A stretch of 27,370 nucleotides of DNA from the NCBI GenBank assembly GCA_036897485.1, contig JAYMTF010001002.1:1-27370 (forward strand). The letters are read 5' to 3'. This document shows, in pieces, positions 1-10,300 of this stretch (position 1 is the first letter of the stretch; every line of letters starts with the position of its first letter). A program made the position numbers and the translations under genes. The DNA comes from Pelargonium nanum (taxonomy: Eukaryota > Streptophyta > Magnoliopsida > Geraniales > Geraniaceae). Below the pieces are notes generated by a model. That model did not search any database and was not told the DNA's origin. It was given only the letters and a program-made list of their open reading frames with translations.

Positions 1-4
1 AATT

Positions 5-5
5 C

Positions 6-47
<42 letters not shown>

Positions 48-66
48 ACAACAACAACAACAACAA
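5..66. repeat. Compound microsatellite (TC)n-(AC)n-(AAC)n
   Basis: Three simple repeats follow one another without interruption: a TC run to about position 24, an AC run to about 47, then AAC units to about 66. Seen directly in the sequence. It lies upstream of the first recognisable JMJ17 exon, probably in a JMJ17 intron. Such tracts vary in length and are prone to assembly error. Confidence 0.95.
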
Positions 67-103
67 CACAATCACACAAATACCAGTAAATTATTACTCT
101 CAG

Positions 104-208
104 ATTGGATGTTTGGTTCTTCGAGAATTCTAATGTGCACTTCCCAGCTGCCAAGGAAATGCATCCCTCCACAATTGTTGCCCTCATCAAGGATGATGAG
201 TTAAATAC
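104..208 (+). other. Exon-like open stretch of unknown identity
   Basis: A 105-nt open stretch lies between a splice-acceptor-like CAG (101-103) and a donor-like GTAGGT (209-214). It encodes 34 full codons, beginning LDVWFFENSNVHFP and ending IKDDELN, with a protein-like composition and no stop. I do not recognise the family, and it does not resemble the JmjC-side sequence expected just upstream in KDM5 proteins. Splicing it to the acceptor before position 500 gives a stop within about twelve codons, so it does not join the JMJ17 exon. It may be a captured exon fragment, an unrelated alternative exon, or chance. Confidence 0.2.
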
Positions 209-502
209 GTAGGTAGAGCAAAATCGATGAGAAGAAAATAACAATACCTTATAGTTGCTCTGTTTATTTATAGAAACAACGTTTTACTGGCTGGGAGCCT
301 TAACATTCAAAGTTTTTTAGATTTGGAAAGTTAAATGATACATTGATATATTCTGCTTCTGGATGGCTTAGTAACTGATTGGATAAAAATATAACAATTC
401 TCTTTGGCGATAATGTCATAATTATGTTTATTGTATAAACCTGTTTAGTACACCTTTGAATGGCTTACTAAATCTCCTCACTTACCTTTTTCTTACCAGC
501 AG

Positions 503-641
503 AATGACTGTGAACATAAAGTTTCACCTTATTTGAAGAAAGAATTGTTATATATACTAAAGAGAGACTTTGGAAAAATGGCCTTGTCAAATCATCTCCT
601 TTGCCCCTCGAAAATGTCCTGAATATGTGGGTACTGAAGAA
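503..641 (+). pseudogene. JMJ17: JMJ17 exon with two apparent frameshifts
   Basis: This is the exon just before the C5HC2 finger. It can only be read by using three frames in turn: NDCEHKVSPYLKKELLYI (503-556), then TKERLWKNGLVKSSPLP (556-606), then PRKCPEYVGTEE (606-641), which joins in phase to the next exon at 762. All three pieces fit, in order, the plant JMJ17 sequence as I remember it. Each switch equals the loss of one base, the first in an AT-rich run near 551-557 and the second in a C run at 604-607. The exon is 139 nt, and adding two bases gives 141, a whole number of codons, as expected for a phase 0-0 exon. Read unbroken, the first frame hits TGA at 620-622. The cause may be decay, sequencing or assembly error, or unusual splicing. 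The acceptor could also be 3 nt earlier (exon start 500). Confidence 0.75.
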
Positions 642-761
642 GTAGGTGATTGGTTTTTGAAGTACCATGAGTTTTAGTTTTATTTTTTTTATTGTACTTT
701 ATAATATTTTTAACTTGGTACTTCATAGGTGATGATTCCGATGAATTTTGTGGTTTTGTAG

Positions 762-1418
762 GTTCCAACATGCATTATATGTCAACAATATCTTTATCTC
801 TCTGCAGCTATTTGTCGCTATGGGCCATCTTCTTTTGTTTGTCTAGAGGTATGTGGATGTAGCAATTTCTAATTTGACAAGTTACACAGTAATTTACAAT
901 TAATGGTAAACTATATGCCCTTCATATTTCCATTGCAATTTTATTGTGAATGCTGACTTTTGCCTTCTTTGACATTTATTTTCTGCATTAACACTTCTAA
1001 AAAAAAATTGTCAAGGAGTTTTCTTATTTATGTTAATTTGTATATGATTTAATAATTTCTTAGGATGATTTCCATCGACTTAAATTGATTGTATTATGAT
1101 CCACTGGGTTTTATTTCTTGTCATTCATATGTTGGAAGCTGTACATCCACTACAATTCTATTTTTTTTCCTATATGCGTTGTTGACATTTTGCAGATGAA
1201 ACGATGAGTCGATGACAGTGATTTAAGTACTTTTATTCTTCCATTTAACCTTTTCTCTTTGTGAAATTTTTTCCCTCATTTACTGATTATATTTGCTTGC
1301 CATGTAGCATTGGGAACATCTTTGTGAATGTAAACCTCACAAGCGCTGCCTTCTTTACCGCCATACACTGGCAGAGTTAAATAACTTGGTGCTCACCATT
1401 GATAAATATACTATTGAA
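762..1418 (+). other. JMJ17: C5HC2 zinc finger of JMJ17, one ligand replaced
   Basis: Split over exons 762-848 and 1308-1490. The visible pattern is C4, C7, C18, then Y20 where the fourth cysteine is expected, C27, H30, C35 and C37 (numbered from the first codon at 762). The family pattern is five Cys, one His and two Cys, with a C-x-C at the third and fourth ligands. Here that reads CRY. The change is TGT to TAT at 819-821. In KDM5 proteins the C5HC2 finger packs against the JmjC catalytic domain, so losing a ligand could weaken the fold. Confidence 0.75.
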
Positions 1419-4400
1419 GAGGTGCCTCAAAGCGGAAAAATACAAAGGCGAATTCCATGCTCCAAAGAGACATTTGCTTTGATAAAAAAGGTGCTAACTG
1501 ATTGCCACTTAATTAACTTTGAGATAATTCAAAGTTATTATTTCTGTTTTGAATTTTGATCATCTCAATGACAGTCTTCCAGAATTTTCCCATCTCTTTA
1601 AAAGAGTCTTCTAGAAAATTTCAATCTCTTTTGAGGAGAGCTAGTCCTTGAATATGTCTGGAAATTTCTTGAAGCTGTTAAATATATTCTTCATTTGCAA
1701 TTATGTTGAATAATTATGAGCAAATACTTATATTGTATTTAGAAGGAAAATAATACCATATCCCAATTGCATTGCCATTTAATCCTCATTATCATGAATT
1801 CGTGTTGAAACATCTCTTTATTCTTTTGAATAAGTCAACCTTTATGATAACTAGTTTCTCATGTAGATGATATGTCAATGTATTAGTAACTAGTCTTCAA
1901 CTACATGTGAATGTGAAAGCCTGATTCCTCTTAGTTCCCTTTGTAAGAAAATCCTTGTATACAGGACCTCAAGAAGATTGCATGGGGTTCAGTGCAAGGA
2001 ATATATTTTAGCATTTTCTAGTTAATGTATTATGTCTCTATATGTAAGTAGTAATTGTTGAAAAAATGATGACAAGCATGTGCAATGCATGTGGCGTTAT
2101 GTAGTTTTTATCGTTTGTTGAAGACTTTACTGTATGCAGGTTAAAGGTGGCCATGCTAGTTTGGCTCAACTTGCAGAGCGTTGGCTTCTGCGTTATTGTA
2201 AGATTTTTGAGAGTCCATTCTGTAGTGAAGATTACAGTAGTGCTCTGAAGGAGGCTGAACAATTTCTCTGGGCCGGTTCTGAAATAGATGCTGTGAGAGG
2301 CTTCAACTGTTCTATTCTTGTATTATTTAGTGTTATCCACTTGTTCACTGTAGCATTCAAATTAAGCTATATTTCTTTTAGGTGCGTGAGACGACAAAGA
2401 ACCTGAGTAAAGCTAAGAAATGGGCAGATGGCATAAAGAAAAGCCTCTTTAAAGTTGAGAACTGTTTGCATCATTGTGGCCAAGATGTAGAAAAAGTAAA
2501 CTTTGAATATGTTGACAAGTTGCTGAGTATTAGTCCTGCACCGTGTAATGTGCCTGGGCTTATTAAGTTGAAGGTTAGCCAGTGATTGTAGTTTCCAATG
2601 CATGCTTAGCCTATAGGCCAATCGGTATTCTTATAGTTGGATTACTTAAACAGGAATATGCGGATGAGGCAAGGGCATTGGTTCAAGAAATTGATTCTGC
2701 ACTTTCAACTTGTCCTAAGGTACCCGACAAAAAAACTCTTACTCTCTTCGTCTGCTTTGAAATGATATATCTTTTGGTTATCTAGTGCAACAGATCATTG
2801 TACACAGCCTGTTCATTTAATAAATGATCCTCCTTCTCGTTGATTGTCTATTCAGATCTCTGAGTTGGAATCATTGTACTCCAAAGCTCTTCACTTGCCG
2901 ATCCATCTAAAACAAAGTGAAAAGTTAGCCCAAAATATCAATTCAGCAAAGGTATAGTTTATTCTATTGTATTTGTCAGACTTTACTTCAACCCAAAACT
3001 TTAGCTATTAGGTAGAGGGCCCAGTTAGTATATCAATTGGTTTCGGACTTCACATTCTTTCAATGTGGGATAACGTTAACACCCCCATCACATGTGGACC
3101 CTGCATGTGGGACCTACAAGGGAGGCAACACAAACAGGTCACTAGGTCCAAACCAAAACCAGTTCTGTAGAAGGGATGCAATACAAACAGGTCGGTAGGC
3201 AACACAAACAGGTCACTAGATCCAAACCAAAACCAATTCTGATGCTAGGTAACAATCAGAGAAGAATAGTCCCTACTTTATTAAAAAGAATACACTCACA
3301 GTGGAGGATCTAAACTAGGAAGGGAATCATAAGCAATTCCTTAACATACTCCTTTCATAAATTGTAAGTAAAACATTCGAGATTATTCTCAGTGTTGTTT
3401 AAATACTTAGTTTTTCTGTTGTAAACCCCTTTCTTTTATTAGGAAATTAGTAACATGGGTTAAGATTGAATTCTGAGTTTAATTTACACCTTAGTCTAGA
3501 GCTTCCGGATACCCCTAGATGACCAAGGACACCCTAGAGATAGTGATTCCACCAATTTTGTTTAAAATCCCGGAAGAGTACTAGTAAAGATAGATTATAT
3601 ATTTCCTACTGATACATTCCTATATACAGCTTTCCTTATTCTGTAACAGTATTCTTTCAAGTTCATGAAATATTGTACCATTCTAATTTGTGACATTTTA
3701 GCATCTTTTTTTTCTTTCTATTTATTGTTGTTCATAATTACTTACGTGACAATGATAAGTTGTAATGAGCACTTCAAAGTTGGCAGATAACTGTTAAGTT
3801 AATGTTATAGTTCATCATAGGAATTTAGTATCTTTAAATGTTACACTGTAGCTACTTCTTTGCTTGTTTTAGTTCATAAGTACTTTTGACGACAATGAAA
3901 GTTGTGATGAGCACATCAAAGTTGTCAGATAACTGTTAAGTTAATCTTATAGTTCATCACCGGGGTAATCATTATTAGTTGTCTATAATCATTCCCTTCT
4001 CTTGCCAAACAAGCAGCAAAGAGGGTGCTTTGCGGTGCTGAAACCCTCACTTGACATGCATGGAACTTTTGTTCAAATTGGATTCATGTAGTGGTTTAAA
4101 TTTCGTGTGATAGAATTTCATTTTGCTGCATCGTTAGGTTTGGATAGAAGGTGTGAATAAATGCGTCTCCGAAAAACACCCTGCTGCTGTTGAGGTTGAC
4201 ATTCTTTACAAGTTGAAGTCAGAGGTAACATAGACTCTATGTTTTTTCATTTTGTTCTCTCTGTTAAATATTGTTCGTTAACTATTCGTAAATATCAATG
4301 TTGATGTTTAATAGGTATCCGAGCTTCAAGTACAACTCCCTGAAAAGGAAAGGCTTATGGATGTATTAACTCAAGTTGAATCATGTCAGGCTCGGTGTAA

Positions 4401-7288
4401 TGATATCTTGAGAGGTTCTATTAATCTTAAGGTTGGCCTTTTATTTATTTACCCCCTCCAATTCTTTTCAATTTTTCGTATTTTCCTTATTCAGTGCATA
4501 ATTTATTGAAAATTATTGCAGGCCGTTGAAGTGCTTCTTCAGGAACTACAAGATTTCCCAGTTAACTTTAAAGAGTTGCAGCTTTTGAGGCAATATCATG
4601 TTGATGCTCTTTCATGGATTTCTCGCTATAATAGTGTGCTGGTGAACATTCATGAACGAGAGGATCAAGAAAATGTAGTTAATGAGTTAAATTGTCTTCT
4701 GAAAGATGGAGCATTATTGAGAATTCATGGTTTGTTACTTGACATTTGGAAAGTGATTTAGTCTTACAAGTAGTCAGGAGATTTCAATTTATTCATGCAT
4801 TTGTTTGTGATGTTTTGATAATATGTTACCTGCTCTTGTGGTCTTGAACAGTTGATGAGTTGCCCCTTGTTGAGGTTGAATTAGAAAAGGCTAGATGTCG
4901 GGAAAAGGCTCTTAAGGTAAGTTTTTATACCTTTTTTCAATCTTATATCTAGAGGTTATTTTTAGTGCTTAATTGTTTGATTCTCCGAATTCTTCAACTT
5001 GAAATCTGTAACTGCTGTTACAGGCACATGCCACTAAAATGTCTCTGGACTTCATTAAACAACTGACTATAGAAGCTGTAGAGTAAGGATTCGCCTTTGC
5101 ATCCTTTGGTAATTCTAGAGATGTGATGATCTGTATCTTCATTTATTCTTGATGTTTCCCCTGGCATTTTTTCAGATTACATATTGATGGGGAGGAAATA
5201 TTTAGTCATATATCCAGAGTAGTTGAAATTGCAAAAAATTGGGAGGAAAGAGCGACATATATTCTCTCTAATCAGGCTCAGATGTCCGACTTCGAGGATG
5301 TTCTAAGGTTTTATGTCTAATAAGTTTCTTCTTGAATTAATTTCCCTATTTTCTTGTTGGTTATGTGTTTATTTATTTCTTTTTTGGTTTAATTTTATTT
5401 CTATCAAATCAAACTGGTTTGATTGAATTATTTTTCAAAATTCAGGGCTTCGGAGAACATATTTGTGATTCTCCCATCTCTCTGCAATATTGTGGATGCA
5501 ATAACGTCGGCTAAATTTTGGTTAAAAAATTCTGAGCCATTTTTGGTGCCTGCGGTTTACACTGGAGAGGCAGCAGGTTCTTTGCTGAAAATCAAGGCCC
5601 TAAAGGTTCTTGTTATCACTTACATCTTGTTTTTTTGTTTAATAACTGTTGGAGAATAATCATGATAATAGGTTGTTCATTATTTTTCAGGAACTGGTTG
5701 CTGAGTCAAAACTTCTTAAGATATCCTTGACAGAACGAAAAATGATTGAAACTGTTCTGATGAAGTGTGAGGCGTGGCAGCATGATGCCCATTCTGTGCT
5801 GCAAGATGTAGACTGCCTATTTGACACGCACAGCATTGGAGATGGAATGATCAATGAATTTATTTCAAAAATTGATGTTCTATCCACCACTATAAAATCC
5901 ATAGTAAAAGCTGGTTTATCTCTTGGTTTTGATTTCGACGAGATTCCGAAACTTCATAATGCTAGTTCTACATTACAGTGGTGCAATAAGGCCCTTTTTT
6001 TTGCTTCTGTTGCTCCATCTTTTGAGGTGATGCTTTAAATTACGTATGTTAGTACTGAGCATTTGATTTACTTGGTTGGATTGCATATATGCATTACCTT
6101 TTTATTGTCTTATATAGAGCATGATCATTTTTTCTTTGGCCATTGATCCTTTATTCACTTGACTTGCTGGGTTATTCAGTGATGAGTGATCAAGTAACAT
6201 GTTACTGTCATCTTTTCACTTGTTATTGACATCAAATTTTACTCACGGTTCTGCTTGTACATTTTGTTTTCTTCTCTTTTTTCATGTTTGTCCTTCATAA
6301 ATGAACAGTGTAGAAACTTGCTATTGCATTTGTTAATTCCATGATCCTTACTTTTGTGGTTTTGCATTGCTAGTTGAGTTTGACACGTCAACTATTACCC
6401 AACCATTATAACCGGCGTCATATATTTGCATCTTTCCGAATGGTTCGTTTGATAGAGTTTGTTTTAATAATTATGCAGGAAGCTCAGAGCTTGATGAGAA
6501 CTGCAGAAAGCCTTCCAGTTACATGCTCTGCTGGTGCTGTATTAGTGTCATTGATTAATGGAGTTAAATGGCTCAAGAAGACTGCAGAGATTCTTGTCCC
6601 ATCCTATTCTAGAGGATGCAAGTTGAGTGATGCTGAAGAGATTCTTGCTGCATATCGGGTAAACACTCTATGCTGTATACATCCTTTTACAACCATTACA
6701 TTTTCAATTGGGATAAATGTTTAGACTCTTATGAAACCATCTCCATGTCATCTCTGTGCAGTATATTGGAGTCTCTTTTCCAGTTATGGTTGATAAACTT
6801 GTACATGCTATTCAGAAGCACAAGTAAGTTTTCTGATTGTTTGATACAGTTGTCTTGCTTTATGCCATTTGTATTTTAGAATTTAAATTCATTTCTTGTA
6901 TTTATGTCATAACTTTGTTGCCATAATTTAGAATAGCAAGTAAATTGCTTGGATCAGTGCATCACCTATAACCTAGATTACAGCTTTATTTTACACAAGG
7001 CCCTCAAGTCTTAATGAAGCTGAAAGACTGAAAAAGCTCACTTTTTGGGCCTTTTTAATTGCAACTTGTAATAACTTTATTTGCAACTAATTTTGTGGGA
7101 TAGTAGCCCAAAAAACCTTTTCTCTGAATTGTTTCAACTTCTTATAACCTCTAAAGGCATCTGAATTGTTTAACCTGCTATGAATCTGGAGGCGATGATA
7201 GTTTCCCTATGAACCTGGATTTGTTACACAAGAATTTCAAACGTGTAAACAAGCAACCTTTAATAACCATCTCCTCCATCAAGGACCT

Positions 7289-7327
<39 letters not shown>

Positions 7328-10300
7328 GCCGCCCACTGCCGTGCACAGATATAATGTTTTTCCTTTGTTTCTCGTTCTGTCTCTCTACCATGTTTCTATT
7401 ATCACGACTATTTGATTTAGATGTTAATTTGTTTTTTTATGACACTAGAGTTATGAAGGGGGCATATTTTTCATTTTTATTTTTTATTTTTGGGTTTTGA
7501 AAAAACACAAGGATGGGCCATGTGAGTGATGTGAACATGCTTGTATACGTATGAACATATTTAAATTGATTTCATTGTATTTGGATGTCCTCTTACTATT
7601 TTGCTAGCCAGTGGAGTATTGATCATTTTAAACTGTAATTGTAGGTTTTGGGAAGAACAAGTACATCAATTTTTAAATACAAAATCTGGGGAACGATCTG
7701 GTTCACCCTCCCTAATGAAGCTTAAGGTGTGTGTTCTTGTATAATTTGGTTACCTGTACTACCTTGTATAAGATTCTCCTTGCTACTGCTTAGTTGCATA
7801 TGTTTGAGCTGTTCATATTTTTTTTAAGATAAATGGTTATCTTTATTTAACTGGCTAACTTAACATTTCTGATTTGGAAGTATAAAAATATTTCTTTTTA
7901 TATATACTGAGCAAATAAGAGTGGCTTGGGTAAAGGCTATTGAAGCAATTTAAATAGGCTTTGGTAAGCCAGTGGTTTGAGGGAAAATGCTCTGATATTC
8001 TTACGTCTTTTTTGTATAACCAACATAAAGCTTCAACCTTGCATGTTTCTTTAACATTTTGTCAAAACATTGTTATATGACTGCCGTTAGTACCCAGTTA
8101 ATATCATATGATCACATTCAGGAGATTGGAAACGGTGCTGTATTTGGTTGCTCAGAGCTAGATTTGGTTTTATCTGAAGTTGAAAAGGTTGAGAAATGGA
8201 AGCAACGCTGTGAGGATATTGTTGAGACTTTTAGTGGAGATGCGAACCCATTGCTCAGTGCCTTGCTAAAGGTTTAAACAAATACAAGTGCTTTCATTTC
8301 ATATTCTTCTAAAATTTTATTGACTTAGTAACAGTTTTTATTCATTTTTTTATTTTTGTGCAGATCAATCACACTCTAACTAGATCCTTGTACATATATA
8401 GCAAATCAAGTTGCAGTGAAGTCATAAAATTTTCCGTCTGTTGTTCCAGTGATACTGAGGATCTAAAATTTCTAACTTGTTCAATGTGCAAAGAATGGTA
8501 AGGTACTCATGCTTTATTCAATTTTTCTGCTTGTACTTTTGAGGCTTTAGCTTTCATACTGCCCAGTCAACATCACTGAAACCTGTCCATAGCAGGTGGC
8601 CACCTTCAATATTAATTTGGTCTACTAACTTATATAGATGACTTGTACAGTGAACTCCATTGAAGTACTGTTATGGTGTGTTTGGGAACGAGCATTTCAT
8701 TTGAAATGCTGGATTTGAGCCAAATGAAGTGTTTGGGAACTCCAAGAATTTGGATTTGGATTTGAGTGAAATCCAATAGTGTTCAAAACATGCATAAAAC
8801 ATGGGATTTCAAATGACAGCTCTTGCCTTGTCATTTGAATTCTATGATTTCCCAAACATTATATTTGTATTTGAAATACAACATTTCAAATCCAGAATTT
8901 TAAATGATGAATTTCAAATCAAATTCATGTTCCCAATCGCAACCTTATTAAATTTGAAAAATAGGGATTGCAAGAGTTTGTGTAAAACCTTATAGAGTCT
9001 GAAAGGGTTTGGAATTGAAATGGATTAGTATGAAGGTACCCAAGCCTGCTTAGATTTGATAAAATTACCTTGTGCATAAATTTTGTTTGCAGATTTATCT
9101 TTGGGTTTTAATTGTTCCATGTTTAAATCACATTACTATGGGGGAACTTCAGTTCTGCTGGATCAGCCTAATCTTAGATCGCAGAACTATCTAATGTTCA
9201 CGTTCTTTTCTTATGTTTTTGTTTTTCTGTCAGAAAAAGTATATTTATTATTATTTTTATTTCCTGCATCAATGCGAGTTAGTAATCATGAGCTTTGCCT
9301 ATTTTTAATATAAGCAGCTATCATATGCGTTGCCTAGGACTGACACAAGCTCACACAGACCATCTGGAGGCTTATACTTGTCCATATTGCCAATCATTGG
9401 AGAGTGGATCATTTTCTCAAACTGGAGCCGGTTCTCTGGTATGCATTTTTCTTCTTTAGCTCATAGAAAGAACCTTGAAAATTGGTCATTTGGTCTCACC
9501 CCCGCTTTTCCCGGAACAGAGATTTGAAAGGAAACGTCCTGATCTAAAGATGCTGATTGAACTTTTATCTGATGCTGATGACCTTCCTGTATGGTAGGCT
9601 GCCTCCATTTTATTCCGTCACCCTCTCTTCCTCCAATTGTTTGTTTAAATGTCATCTTGCTTTCCAGTACACATGCGCTAGTATATTCATGCATTTTTGC
9701 AATAATTACAAAGTTTTGGAAGCCTTGGGAATGGTTCATATTTATGAGCTTTATAGTAACTTCTTTGGCTACATTTCATACATTTCCTGAAATCCCTGGA
9801 AGAATTTGAGAGGAGCAATGAATTTTTTCCCTTCAAAAGATTTTTAAGTGCCTTACCATTTAGATTCTAAGCATTTGAAATGGTGGATATATGGCAAGGT
9901 CTGTTTGTTTTCTTGCTTAAAAAAAAAAACTAGAATAGGTTGAAAACATTGGTTAACCACAAGCTGATTACAAAGAGTTATTGTAGCATGGGTCTCACTG
10001 TAATTTAAAGTACACCCATCTCACCGTAATTTAGCTGTACTATTTTTTATTATATTTTTTTGGTTGTTTCATGAGATATGCTGGCTTTTGTTGGTGACAC
10101 TGCTGGCTGTTTAAATAGTTCACATGATATGGAGTATTTGATTCCTGGTTTTCACAGGATTGAAGAAAGAGATGTACTACAACAGCTTGTGGACCAAGCT
10201 AATGCATGCAAAGCTCACTTGACAGAAATATTGGATTTTGCCTCGGCTTATTTTGACACAGATCTCAGTATTGTCTCCAATAAATTAATTACTGCTGTCA

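Larger units (their letters stand above)
2952..4137 (+). other. Large JMJ17 intron with two local duplications
   Basis: The intron is 1186 nt between exons ending at 2951 and starting at 4138. It holds a 74-bp-offset direct repeat (3123-3241) and a diverged 142-bp-offset duplication (3728-3960). Around 3025-3120 the phrasing, with CCCCCATCACATGTGGACCC and similar, is reminiscent of LTR-type repeats I have seen in plant introns. I cannot name an element or find its ends. No coding exon is visible. Confidence 0.6.

Noticed and set aside
3123..3241. Repeats considered as a CRISPR-like array
   Set aside because: Only two full units with no regular spacers, inside a plant intron; a local duplication explains it.
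8801..9313. Open frames upstream of exon 9318-9438 considered as extra JMJ17 exons
   Set aside because: The first lies in the MITE and the second in AT-rich intron; direct splicing 8497 to 9318 gives the complete PHD finger in phase.
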